From contig NZ_RCHJ01000006.1 of the NCBI RefSeq assembly GCF_004011805.1, positions 327,974-391,973 of the forward strand: a stretch of DNA of 64,000 nucleotides. Reading direction: 5' to 3'. Below, piece after piece: positions 7,657 to 15,901 of this stretch (position 1 is its first letter; each line of letters begins with the position of its first letter). The stretch is from Piscinibacter defluvii. Lineage in GTDB: Bacteria; Pseudomonadota; Gammaproteobacteria; Burkholderiales; Burkholderiaceae_C. The position numbers were made by a program, and so were the translations under genes. Below the pieces are notes generated by a model that had not been told where the DNA came from, made no database searches, and saw nothing but the letters and a program-made list of their open reading frames with translations.

Positions 7657-9927
7657 ATGTCGACGCTCGCGGACGCGCTGCCCCCTAGCTCGAAGGAGAG
7701 CCGCCCGGGCCTGCCGGGCCCGCGCCAGGCGGTGGCCGTCGGCGAGCTGGTGCTCGACCAGCTGCTGGGCGCATGGCGCCAGCAGGCCTTGCCGCAGCTC
7801 CTGGCGCGGCGGCCGCGGGTCACGCGCTGGTGCGTCCGGCGTTTCCTCGCGCCGGTGCTGTGGGCCACCGGCGACGCGTTCGGCGACGACGAGCCGCCGC
7901 TGGCCGCGCTGCAGTTCCTGCTGCGCTGGGCGATGGGCCAGCTGCGCCCGGACGGCGCGAGCTTCGGCGCGCCGATCGAGCGCACGGCCTGGCTCGACGC
8001 GCCGGCCTGGCGACCCTTCCTCGCGCTCGCCTGCCACTACGAGATGCTGCCGATGGCCTCGTTCCGCGACCGTTACCACGAGCGCGCGGACGAGCCGGCC
8101 TCGAGCCGGCTGTGCGGCCTGTGGGACATCGCCCCGAGCAGCTTCTACCGCCACCTCGAGAAGGGCCGCCGCCAGCTGGCCGACCTGTTGCTCGACCAGC
8201 CGATGCCCTCGGAACGGCTGATCGCGCTGGCCCGCGCAGCCCAGGCCGCGGCCTGCGAACGGCTCGGCCTGCACGACGAGGTGGCGCGTGCGGTCTGGCA
8301 CACGCGCCTGGCCGACTCGGCGGCGCAACGCGGGCAGGCGCGCACCGCGCTGTGGCACCGACTGCAGGTGGCCGATGTCGCCGGGCTGGCCCAGCTGCTG
8401 CAGCGCTTCGGCCCCGCGCTGGCACAGGATGCATTGACGGACCGCCTGCTGCAGCTGCTGCCGCCCGGCGCGCTCGAAGGGCGTGCCTTCGTGCGCCTGC
8501 TGCTCGCCCGCGCCGGCCTCGCGCGCCTGCGTGGTGCGGGCGACCAGGAGCTGCGGCTGTGCGAACAGGCGCTGCGCCTGGCCTCGGCCGACGACGACCG
8601 GCTGATGACCGGCATCGCCTGCGCGGCGCTCGGCAAGTTCCACGAGTCGCGCGACGCGGACCGTGCGTTTGCGTGTTTCCAGCAGAGCGCCGAGTTCCTC
8701 GAGCGGGCCTGCGCCAGCGCCGACGATGCGCTCGAGGCCCGCCCCCACTACCTGGCCACCCTGGTGCAGCTGGCCTGGCTCTACACCCTGCGCAACGACC
8801 CGCGCGCGCGGCCGGTGCTCGAGCGCGCCGCCGAACTGCACGATGCGCAGGCCGCGCCCGACGACGCGCACGCGACGCTCGAGCAGGCCTGGGGCGAGTA
8901 CTGGCGGCGCGCGGGTGACTTCACCCGCGCGCTCGAGGCCATGCAACGCGCCTTGCAGATCTACGAGCGCACCGGCAACCAGGCCAAGGTGCTGCGCTGC
9001 CACGGCAACCTGGCGCTGCTGTACGGTCATCTGGGCCAAGTGGAGCGCTCGATGGCCTACTCGCGCCGCGTCATCGAGCTGGCCGAGGTGTCGCCCGTCG
9101 ACCCCGAGACGGTCGCCTCCACGCACGTCAACCTCGGCCTCGCGCTGGTGTGGCAGAAGAAGATCGACGAAGGCATCGAGCACTACCTGCGCGCGCTCGA
9201 GCATGCCCGCGGCGCGCGGCTGCGCGTGGTGGCCGAGCGGGCGCACTACAACCTGGCGGAGGCCTACTACCTGCGCTTCCTGCAGGACGGCCGGCGGGCC
9301 GACGAGCACCTGGGCGACCTGCACACCGCGGCTGCGCTGAACGCCTTGCCGCCCGATGCCGACCCGGCCGCCGCCGACGCCACCCGGCGCCTCAAGGAGG
9401 AGGTGCTGGGCCAGCGCGAGGCCGGCGTCTACGACCGCCTGCAGCCCGCCGAGACGGCCGCGCACTACGAGGAGATGAACGAGGTGCGCCAGCTGCGCGA
9501 ACGCCTCGCGGTGCCGCAGAGTGCGGGCACCCGCATCGATGCGCACCTGGCGATCGCGGCCGCCTACGTCGCCGTCGCGGTGAAGGAGCGCGACGCGGCG
9601 CTCGGGCTGATCGAGGCGCATGGGCTGCAGGCCGAGTTCGACACGCGCGTGCAGCAGCTTCGCCTCGAGTTCGACCGCGGCCTGAGCCGGGCCCGGCGGC
9701 TGCGCGACGACTGGGGCCGCGAGGCCGTCGGCGTGGTCGATGCCGGACTGATCGCCGCCGTGCTGCAGCACCTGCTCGAGTCCGGCCCGCTCAGCAAGAG
9801 CAGCTATGCGCGGCTGTGCGGCGTGAGTCCGGGCACGGCCTCCAAGCACCTCGCCGCGCTCGCCCAGCGCGGGCTGCTGTGCCAGAGCGGGCGCGGACCG
9901 ATGACCCGCTACGCGCTGCCGGAGTGA
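7657..9927 (+). CDS. TPR-repeat protein with C-terminal winged helix
   Basis: A 756-residue protein. An N-terminal part (about 30-180) is helical and contains a possible helix-turn-helix at 150-178 (WDIAPSSFYRHLEKGRRQLA). The middle (about 300-570) shows tetratricopeptide repeats, for example AWGEYWRRAGDFTRALEAMQ and ALVWQKKIDEGIEHYLRALE. The last 60 residues form an ArsR/MarR-like winged helix (SSYARLCGVSPGTASKHLAA, then GRGPMTRYALP). This suggests a sensor-scaffold that also binds DNA. It is divergent from the C11 peptidase and could control it or bind it. No NTPase motif is seen. The ATG at 7657 has no obvious Shine-Dalgarno. Confidence 0.7.
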   Translation: MSTLADALPPSSKESRPGLPGPRQAVAVGELVLDQLLGAWRQQALPQLLARRPRVTRWCVRRFLAPVLWATGDAFGDDEPPLAALQFLLRWAMGQLRPDGASFGAPIERTAWLDAPAWRPFLALACHYEMLPMASFRDRYHERADEPASSRLCGLWDIAPSSFYRHLEKGRRQLADLLLDQPMPSERLIALARAAQAAACERLGLHDEVARAVWHTRLADSAAQRGQARTALWHRLQVADVAGLAQLLQRFGPALAQDALTDRLLQLLPPGALEGRAFVRLLLARAGLARLRGAGDQELRLCEQALRLASADDDRLMTGIACAALGKFHESRDADRAFACFQQSAEFLERACASADDALEARPHYLATLVQLAWLYTLRNDPRARPVLERAAELHDAQAAPDDAHATLEQAWGEYWRRAGDFTRALEAMQRALQIYERTGNQAKVLRCHGNLALLYGHLGQVERSMAYSRRVIELAEVSPVDPETVASTHVNLGLALVWQKKIDEGIEHYLRALEHARGARLRVVAERAHYNLAEAYYLRFLQDGRRADEHLGDLHTAAALNALPPDADPAAADATRRLKEEVLGQREAGVYDRLQPAETAAHYEEMNEVRQLRERLAVPQSAGTRIDAHLAIAAAYVAVAVKERDAALGLIEAHGLQAEFDTRVQQLRLEFDRGLSRARRLRDDWGREAVGVVDAGLIAAVLQHLLESGPLSKSSYARLCGVSPGTASKHLAALAQRGLLCQSGRGPMTRYALPE

Positions 9928-9979
9928 CGCGGCGAGGTGCCGCGTCGCCCTGCTCGGCTAGCATGGCCGGCAGGAGGAC

Positions 9980-10852
9980 ATGCACGTGGTGATCGAACAC
10001 GCCTATGCCGAACTGGGCTTGGCGCCCGGCGCGAGCGAGGCGCAGGTGAAGGCGGCCTGGCGCCGCCTGGTGGCGCAGTGGCATCCGGACCGCAACGCCG
10101 CGCCCGGTGCGCTGGCGCGCATGCAGCGCATCAACACGGCCTACGAGACGATCCGGCTCGGGCCGGACGACGCCGGATCGCCGGCGCCGGCCCCCGACCC
10201 CGCGGCGGCCGTCCGACCGCTGCGCCGGCGCGTTCGCCTCAGCCTGGAGGAGGCTGCCGCCGGCTGCGTCAAGCCTGTGCGCGGCCAGCGCAGCGAGGCC
10301 TGCACGAGCTGCGATGGCGCGGGCGAGCTGCGCCGGCCCGGCTGGTACGGCTGGATGGCATCGACGGCGCCGTGCAGCGCCTGCGCCGGCCGCGGCCGGC
10401 TGGCCCGCGGCTACCGGCACACGGTACGCATCCCGCCCGGCGCGCGGGCGGGCGACCGGCTGCAGGCCCACGCCGCCGGCGCCACGCTGGAGCTGCAGGT
10501 CGAGATCGCGCCGCACCCGCTGTTCACGCTCGACGCGGACGGCACGCTGCGCTGCGAGATGCCGGTGGACGGCTTCGCCTGGATGGCCGAGCGCTGGGTC
10601 GAGGTGCCGACGCTCGCCGGGCTGCAGCAGATGCGCCTGCGCCGCGCGCACCGCAGCTACCGGCTGCGCGGCCAGGGCTTCCCGGACCGCGGCGGCGTGC
10701 GCGGCGATTGTGTGGTGACCATCGAGCCGCGGTTCCCCGACAGCCTGAGCGCGGAGCAGGAGGCGCTGCTCGAGCGCCTGTCGGCAGCCGGGACGGCGCC
10801 GCTCGCCGACTGGCAGCGCCGGCTGCGCGCCTGGGAGCGGCGAAGAACCTAG
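9980..10852 (+). CDS. DnaJ-like co-chaperone
   Basis: A 290-residue protein. The J domain is at 7-60 with the HPD tripeptide at 35-37, which stimulates Hsp70 ATPase. A shortened zinc centre follows, with only two CxxCxGxG-type motifs (CTSCDGAG and CSACAGRG) instead of the four of canonical DnaJ. The C-terminal substrate-binding region ([20 protein letters not shown]) is present. It is therefore a specialised J protein, not the main DnaJ. The start follows a GGAGGAC site. Its stop codon overlaps that of rpe on the other strand within CTAG. Confidence 0.85.
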   Translation: MHVVIEHAYAELGLAPGASEAQVKAAWRRLVAQWHPDRNAAPGALARMQRINTAYETIRLGPDDAGSPAPAPDPAAAVRPLRRRVRLSLEEAAAGCVKPVRGQRSEACTSCDGAGELRRPGWYGWMASTAPCSACAGRGRLARGYRHTVRIPPGARAGDRLQAHAAGATLELQVEIAPHPLFTLDADGTLRCEMPVDGFAWMAERWVEVPTLAGLQQMRLRRAHRSYRLRGQGFPDRGGVRGDCVVTIEPRFPDSLSAEQEALLERLSAAGTAPLADWQRRLRAWERRRT

Positions 10853-11529
10853 GCGGCCAGCCGCTCGCGCATCGCCGCGATCACCGCGCGGTAGTCCTTC
10901 TGGCCGAAGATCGCGCTGCCGGCGACGAAGGTGTCCGCGCCGGCGTCGGCCACTGCGCGGATGTTGTCGACCTTGATGCCGCCGTCGACCTCGAGCCGGA
11001 TGTCGCGGCCGCTCGCCTCGATCAGCTTGCGCGCCCGCTCGATCTTCTGCAGCGCCGAGGGGATGAAGCCCTGCCCGCCGAAGCCGGGGTTGACGCTCAT
11101 GATCAGCACCAGGTCGACCTTGTCGATCACCCACTCCAGCACGTCCAGCGGCGCGGCCGGGTTGAACACCAGGCCGGCGCGGCAGCCCTCGGCCTTGATC
11201 AGCTGCAGCGTGCGGTCCACATGCGTGCTGGCATCCGGGTGGAAGCTGATCAGGTCCGCGCCCGCCTTGGCAAACGCCGTGGCGAGCGCATCGACCGGCT
11301 GCACCATCAGGTGCACGTCGATCGGCACCTTGGTGCCGTCGGGCTTCGCGGCGTGTTTCCGGATCGCCTCGCACACCATCGGGCCGATGGTCAGGTTGGG
11401 CACGTAATGGTTGTCCATCACGTCGAAGTGGATCCAGTCGGCGCCGGCGGCGATGACGTCGCGCACCTCCTCGCCCAGGCGGGCGAAGTCGGCCGAGAGG
11501 ATGGATGGAGCGATCAGCGGGGTCGGCAT
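10849..11529 (-). CDS. rpe: Ribulose-phosphate 3-epimerase
   Basis: A 226-residue TIM-barrel enzyme that interconverts ribulose 5-phosphate and xylulose 5-phosphate in the pentose phosphate and Calvin cycles. Signature sequences are [16 protein letters not shown] at the N-terminus, [17 protein letters not shown] (metal-binding His and Asp) and [12 protein letters not shown], with EVDGGI near the C-terminus. Length is normal for the family. It is divergent from apaG, separated by only 26 bp, with a symmetric promoter element between. Confidence 0.97.
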   Translation of the reverse strand: MPTPLIAPSILSADFARLGEEVRDVIAAGADWIHFDVMDNHYVPNLTIGPMVCEAIRKHAAKPDGTKVPIDVHLMVQPVDALATAFAKAGADLISFHPDASTHVDRTLQLIKAEGCRAGLVFNPAAPLDVLEWVIDKVDLVLIMSVNPGFGGQGFIPSALQKIERARKLIEASGRDIRLEVDGGIKVDNIRAVADAGADTFVAGSAIFGQKDYRAVIAAMRERLAA

Positions 11530-11536
11530 GGGCCGC

Positions 11537-11548
11537 GATTCTAGAATC
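11537..11548. promoter_or_regulatory. Palindromic shared -10 element between rpe and apaG
   Basis: GATTCTAGAATC at 11537-11548 is a perfect 12-bp palindrome. On each strand it contains TAGAAT, a good -10 hexamer (5 of 6 to TATAAT). The 26-bp gap leaves each predicted start site within a few bases of its start codon, so both mRNAs would be leaderless or nearly so. Inferred from sequence. Confidence 0.5.
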
Positions 11549-11555
11549 CGCCCCC

Positions 11556-11930
11556 ATGGCCAAGCCCGAGTTCACCAACACCGTCGTCGTGCGCGCGCTG
11601 CCGGAGCAGTCCGATCCGGACAGCGGACAGCATGCCTTCGCCTACACGATCACGATCCACAACACCGGCGACGTGACGGCGCAGCTGATCGCGCGCCACT
11701 GGGTCATCACCGATGCCGGGGGGCATGTCGAGGAGGTGCGCGGCCTCGCGGTGGTGGGCCACCAGCCGCTGCTCAAGCCGGGCGAGCGCTTCGAGTACAC
11801 CAGCTGGACGCGCATCGCCACGCCGCACGGCACCATGCGCGGCACCTTCTTCTGCATGACCGAGGATGCCCGGCCGTTCGACTCGCCGGTGCATGAGTTC
11901 GGGCTGACGACGACCTCGGCGCTGCACTGA
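11556..11930 (+). CDS. apaG: ApaG protein
   Basis: A 124-residue protein with the compact Fn3-like ApaG fold. Family signatures visible are [40 protein letters not shown] and the [18 protein letters not shown]-terminal part. ApaG is linked to Co2+ resistance and dinucleoside-polyphosphate metabolism in enterobacteria; its biochemical role is still unclear. Length matches the family (about 125). The membrane 'recombinase' gene follows after 7 bp. Confidence 0.95.
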   Translation: MAKPEFTNTVVVRALPEQSDPDSGQHAFAYTITIHNTGDVTAQLIARHWVITDAGGHVEEVRGLAVVGHQPLLKPGERFEYTSWTRIATPHGTMRGTFFCMTEDARPFDSPVHEFGLTTTSALH

Positions 11931-11937
11931 CCCGCGC

Positions 11938-13935
11938 ATGGCGACCCGGTCCGGCCGTTCGACCTGGGATCTCACCGCGCTGCTGAACGCCGCCGACCCG
12001 AGGGCGACGCTGGCCGAACGCCACCTGTGGCTGGTTCGCCTGATGCAGTGGCTGCGCAGCGCGCCGCTGGAGGGCGAGCGCCAGCGGCCCACGCCGGTGC
12101 TGCGCCTGAAGCACCTGCTCAACGTGCTGGAGCGCCACCCCGAGCACCGCGCGCGCGTCGGCGAGCTGCTCGCGCTGTTCTGGCGCGAGGTGGACATCGC
12201 CGCCTTGTTCGCCGACTTCGGCTTCGCGCCGCGCACGCACTTCCTCGCCGAACTGGGCCAGCGGCTGCACACGCGGCTGCTGCCGCACACGCCCGAGACC
12301 ACCGACCTCGGCGAGCTGTTCGCGCTGCTGTTCCCGCGCGAGGCCGACGCCGCCTGGCTGGAAGCCATCGACGACGAGACGCTGGCGCGCCTGGCCGCGC
12401 TGCTCGCCCCCGCGCTGGCGCAGGGCGAGGACTGGCGCACGCCGCTGCTGGACGGCATCGTGTTCCTCGCCGCGGCGGTGCGCGCCTCCGGGCTGTCGGG
12501 CGCGTTGCGCCAGCGCATGAGCCCCGAACTGCTGGTGGACCGGCCGTTCCGCCAGCTCGCCGCGGTGGCCGAGCACACCGCCGAGCTGGCCCAGGCGGGC
12601 GACAGCCGCCGGCTGCTGCAGCAGGTGCAGTACCTGCGCGCGCTGCTGGCCGCCTGCCGGCGCGCCGCCGCCAGCGTGCACGAGCACCTGGAGGAGCACG
12701 GCGTCTCGGTGGGCATCGTGTTCGAGGTCGACCAGCTGCGCGGACGCTGCGACCGCATCGAGGCGCTGCTCGACTGCCTGCTCGCCGAGCGCCCGGCGCA
12801 CGAGCTGGTACGCCTGCTCGCCACGCTGGCGCGCGCGGCCGAGCAGCGCCGCGGCCTGCGTGCGCTGTTCGCGCGCCACTACTCGCTGCTGGCGCGCAAG
12901 GTGGCCGAGCGCAACGCCGAGACCGGCGAGCACTACATCACCCGCGACCGCGCCGAGTACCGCGCCATGCTGCGCGCGGCCTGCGGCGGCGGCGCAGTGA
13001 TCGCGGGCACCACCTTCGTCAAGTTCGCGATCGGCGCGCTCGGGCTGGCGGCGTTCTGGGCCGGCTTCTGGGCCGGCGTCAACTACGCGGCGAGCTTCGT
13101 GCTCATCCACCTGTGCCACTGGACGGTGGCGACCAAGCAGCCGGCGATGACGGCGCCAGCGATGGCCGACAAGCTGGCCGATGTCTCCGACGACGCCAAG
13201 GTCGAGGCCTTCGTCGACGAGGCGGCGCACCTGATCCGCTCGCAGGCGGCCGGCATCTTCGGCAACCTGATGCTGGCCGGCCCGCTGGTGCTGCTCGGCC
13301 AGCTCGCCTGGCAGGCGCTGTTCGGCGCGCCGCTGGTGGGCGAGGCCACGGCCGGGTACGTGCTGCACTCGCTGACGCTGCTCGGGCCGACGCCGCTTTA
13401 CGCGGCCTTCACCGGCGTGCTGCTGTTCGCCAGCTCGCTGATCGCCGGCTGGGCCGAGAACTGGTTCGTCTGGCACAAGCTCGACAGCGCGATCGCCTGG
13501 AACCCGCGCAGCATCGCGCTGCTGGGCGATGCCCGGGCCAAGCGCTGGGCGCGCTGGTGGCGCGCCAACATCTCCGGGCTCACGGCCAACGTCTCGCTCG
13601 GGCTGATGCTCGGCCTGGTGCCGGCGGTGGCGGGTTTCTTCGCGCTGCCGGTCGAGGTGCGCCACGTGACGCTGTCCACCGGCCAGCTCGCCGCGGCGCT
13701 GGGCGCGCTGGGCCCCGAGCTGCTGCGCGAGGGTGCGTTCTGGTGGTGCGCGGCCGGCATCGCGCTGACCGGGGTGCTGAACCTGACCGTCAGCTTCGTG
13801 CTCGCCTTCAAGGTGGCGCTGCGTTCGCGCGGCATCCGCCTGGCCGACCGCAGCCGCATCTACCGCGCCTGGCGGCGCCGGCTGCTGACGCGGCCGCTGT
13901 CGTTCGTGTGGCCGCCGCGCGAGTCAGCGGCCTGA
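11938..13935 (+). CDS. 'Site-specific recombinase' (SpecificRecomb, Gcr-like) integral membrane protein
   Basis: A 665-residue protein. The soluble N-terminal half (about 1-340) is helical. The C-terminal half contains about five strongly hydrophobic segments, for example KFAIGALGLAAFWAGFWAGV and AAFTGVLLFASSLIAGWAEN. It fits the SpecificRecomb family, common in Betaproteobacteria and named after a neisserial locus. No tyrosine- or serine-recombinase catalytic pattern is visible and the membrane helices argue against DNA recombination, so the name should be treated with caution. It lies in an apparent operon with apaG. Its last 12 nt overlap the small membrane-protein gene on the opposite strand. 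Confidence 0.8.
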   Translation: MATRSGRSTWDLTALLNAADPRATLAERHLWLVRLMQWLRSAPLEGERQRPTPVLRLKHLLNVLERHPEHRARVGELLALFWREVDIAALFADFGFAPRTHFLAELGQRLHTRLLPHTPETTDLGELFALLFPREADAAWLEAIDDETLARLAALLAPALAQGEDWRTPLLDGIVFLAAAVRASGLSGALRQRMSPELLVDRPFRQLAAVAEHTAELAQAGDSRRLLQQVQYLRALLAACRRAAASVHEHLEEHGVSVGIVFEVDQLRGRCDRIEALLDCLLAERPAHELVRLLATLARAAEQRRGLRALFARHYSLLARKVAERNAETGEHYITRDRAEYRAMLRAACGGGAVIAGTTFVKFAIGALGLAAFWAGFWAGVNYAASFVLIHLCHWTVATKQPAMTAPAMADKLADVSDDAKVEAFVDEAAHLIRSQAAGIFGNLMLAGPLVLLGQLAWQALFGAPLVGEATAGYVLHSLTLLGPTPLYAAFTGVLLFASSLIAGWAENWFVWHKLDSAIAWNPRSIALLGDARAKRWARWWRANISGLTANVSLGLMLGLVPAVAGFFALPVEVRHVTLSTGQLAAALGALGPELLREGAFWWCAAGIALTGVLNLTVSFVLAFKVALRSRGIRLADRSRIYRAWRRRLLTRPLSFVWPPRESAA

Positions 13936-14049
13936 GTCGCCGTCGGCGTCGTGGCGCTCGCCGCGCCGCCGACCCGAGAACATGGTCCACCAGACGATGC
14001 CCAGCAGGATCGCGAGGGCCAGCAGGGCTTCCAGCAGAATCAGCCACAT
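13924..14049 (-). CDS. Small single-pass membrane protein (41 aa)
   Basis: The 41-residue product MWLILLEALLALAILLGIVW... is one hydrophobic helix followed by a basic then acidic tail (GRRRGERHDADGDSGR). It has a good ribosome-binding site (AGGAAA, 11 nt upstream). A TAGAAT -10-like box lies on the minus strand at 14095-14090, inside mltA. Similar tiny proteins beside mltA occur in other Burkholderiales, as I recall. Its ATG overlaps the mltA ATG in the tetramer CATG. The role is unknown; a link to the envelope or to MltA is a guess. Confidence 0.65.
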   Translation of the reverse strand: MWLILLEALLALAILLGIVWWTMFSGRRRGERHDADGDSGR

Positions 14050-15190
14050 GATCGAAGTTTCCTGGCGTGCGCTCGTGACGGGCGCCGCGATTCTAGGCAG
14101 CCTGGCCGGCTGCGGCAGCCTGGTCGACGACGGCCCACCCCCGGCCCCGGCCCCCTCGGCCAGCGCGCCGGCCGGGCCGGCCATCGTGCGCGCACGTTCG
14201 CGCTGGGTGCCGGTGGACTGGGCCGAGCTGCCGGGCTGGCAGCAGGATGCGACACGCGAGCTCTGGCCCGCGCTGCAGCGCGGCTGCGACAGGCCGGCGC
14301 CGGGCTGGCAGGGCATGTGCACCGCCGCGCGCGGGTTCGTGCCGGCCAGCGATGCGCAGGCGCGCGAGTGGCTGCAGGCGCGGCTGCAGCCCTACCGCGT
14401 CGAATCGCCCGAGGGCGCGGCCGACGGCCTGATCACCGGCTACTTCGAGCCGCTGGTCGAGGCGCAGCGCCTGCCGCGCGCCGGCTTCCGCGTGCCGCTG
14501 CATGCGCCGCCGGACGACCTCGGCGCGCGCAAGCCCTGGTGGACGCGCCAGCAGATCGACTCGCTGCCCGCCGCGCAGGCCGCCTTGCGCGGCCGCGAGC
14601 TGGCCTGGGTGGCCGACCCGCTGGACGCGCTGCTGCTGCAGGTGCAGGGCTCGGGCCGGCTGCTGCTGGCCGAGCCGAACGGCACGCGGCGCCTGGTGCG
14701 GCTGGCCTACGCGGGCCACAACGACCAGCCCTACAAGTCGGTCGGCCGCTGGCTGATCGAGCAGGGCGAGCTCAAGCCCGAGCAGGCCTCCTGGCCGGGG
14801 ATCCGCGCCTGGGCACGCGCCAACCCGAAGCGGGTCAACGAGCTGCTGTGGAGCAACCCGCGCTACGTGTTCTTCCGCGAGGAGCCGCTGCCCGACCCGG
14901 CGCTCGGGCCGCGCGGCGCGCAGGCCGTGCCGCTGACGCCGGGCCGCTCGATCGCGGTCGACCCGCAGTCCATTCCCTACGGCACGCCGGTGTGGCTGGA
15001 CGCCACCGAGCCCTTGTCGAGCACGCCGCTGCGCCGGCTGGTAATGGCGCAGGACACCGGCAGTGCGATCACCGGCGCGGTGCGGGCCGACTACTTCTGG
15101 GGCTGGGGCGAGGAGGCCGAGGCGCAGGCCGGGCGCATGAAGCAGCCGCTGCGGCTGTGGGTGCTGTGGCCGAAGTGGCCGTCGGGCTGA
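14048..15190 (+). CDS. mltA: Membrane-bound lytic murein transglycosylase A
   Basis: A 380-residue outer-membrane lipoprotein (signal MIEVSWRALVTGAAILGSLA, lipobox LAGC, Cys22). It cleaves peptidoglycan glycan strands with formation of 1,6-anhydromuramic acid. The MltA barrel domain is visible (LITGYFEPLVEA, LLLQVQGSGRLLL, YAGHNDQPYKSVGR), as is the C-terminal 3D domain with its three aspartates (VDPQSIPYGTPVWLDA, AQDTGSAITGAVRADYFWG). The ATG at 14048 gives the shortest proper signal peptide but has no strong ribosome-binding site. The start codon overlaps that of the divergent small membrane protein. Confidence 0.93.
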   Translation: MIEVSWRALVTGAAILGSLAGCGSLVDDGPPPAPAPSASAPAGPAIVRARSRWVPVDWAELPGWQQDATRELWPALQRGCDRPAPGWQGMCTAARGFVPASDAQAREWLQARLQPYRVESPEGAADGLITGYFEPLVEAQRLPRAGFRVPLHAPPDDLGARKPWWTRQQIDSLPAAQAALRGRELAWVADPLDALLLQVQGSGRLLLAEPNGTRRLVRLAYAGHNDQPYKSVGRWLIEQGELKPEQASWPGIRAWARANPKRVNELLWSNPRYVFFREEPLPDPALGPRGAQAVPLTPGRSIAVDPQSIPYGTPVWLDATEPLSSTPLRRLVMAQDTGSAITGAVRADYFWGWGEEAEAQAGRMKQPLRLWVLWPKWPSG

Positions 15191-15265
15191 CACGCTTGCT
15201 TGCGTCGGCGCAATCGCGGCGCGGCGACGAACGCGGAGCATGGGCGCGTCCCCAAGGAGGCCGCC

Positions 15266-15898
15266 ATGAAGCGCATTGCCGCCCTCGCCCTCGCCGCCCT
15301 GCTGGCTGCGCCGCTGGCCGCCGACGAGCGGCACCGTCCGCCGCCCAGCCGCCGCGTTCCGCCGCCGCCGGCGGTGTTCGACGGTCGCCACCGGCACGAC
15401 CACTACTACCCCGCGCCCGGCTGGGTCGCTCCGGTGCTGCCGGGCAGCAGCATCGGCGTCACCTTCGGCGACGGGCAGTTCTTCTTCCACGGCGGGGTCT
15501 GGTACCGGCCCTACGGCACGCGCTTCCGCGTCGTGCTGCCGCCGCTGGGCATCGTGGTGCCGTTGCTGCCGCCGTCCTACGTCACGCTGTGGATCGGCGG
15601 TGTGCCGTACTACTACGCCAACGGCGTGTACTACGCGCCGGCGCCGGCCGGTTATGCGGTGGTCGCGCCGCCGCCGGGCGCCGACGGCGCGACGCCGGTG
15701 CCGCCGGCCCCGCCGCCGCGGCCGCTGCCCGAGCCGATCTACTACCCGCGCAGCGGCCAGAGCGCCGCGCAGCTGGAGACCGACCGGCGCGAGTGCAACC
15801 GCTGGGCCACGCAGCAGCCGGGGGCGGTGAGCGACCCGAGCATCTTCGAGCGCGCGCTGGCCGCCTGCATGGACGGGCGCGGCTACTCGTCGCGCTGA
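15266..15898 (+). CDS. Secreted proline/tyrosine-rich protein (DUF6515-like)
   Basis: A 210-residue protein with a signal peptide (MKRIAALALAALLAAPLAAD), then a His/Pro/Tyr-rich region. The core resembles the DUF6515 pattern (FHGGVWYRPYGTRFRVVLPP, GGVPYYYANGVYYAPAPAGY), and the C-terminus is a small helical region with a Cys pair (ECNRWATQQPGA, AACMDGRGY). Such proteins are periplasmic or surface exposed, with unknown function. AAGGAGG precedes the ATG. It follows mltA by 75 bp on the same strand. Confidence 0.75.
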   Translation: MKRIAALALAALLAAPLAADERHRPPPSRRVPPPPAVFDGRHRHDHYYPAPGWVAPVLPGSSIGVTFGDGQFFFHGGVWYRPYGTRFRVVLPPLGIVVPLLPPSYVTLWIGGVPYYYANGVYYAPAPAGYAVVAPPPGADGATPVPPAPPPRPLPEPIYYPRSGQSAAQLETDRRECNRWATQQPGAVSDPSIFERALAACMDGRGYSSR

Positions 15899-15901
15899 GC
15901 C

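Noticed and set aside
7528..9849. Very long open frame on the minus strand continuing upstream from the C11 peptidase, opposite the TPR-HTH gene
   Set aside because: It is an artefact of high GC: the sequence is Arg/Gln/Ala/His-rich without domains, while the plus-strand frame shows TPRs. The peptidase has a strong ribosome-binding site at 7527.
11938..13935. True site-specific recombinase and mobile-element marker
   Set aside because: No catalytic pattern of tyrosine or serine recombinases, and several membrane helices; treated as a family name only.
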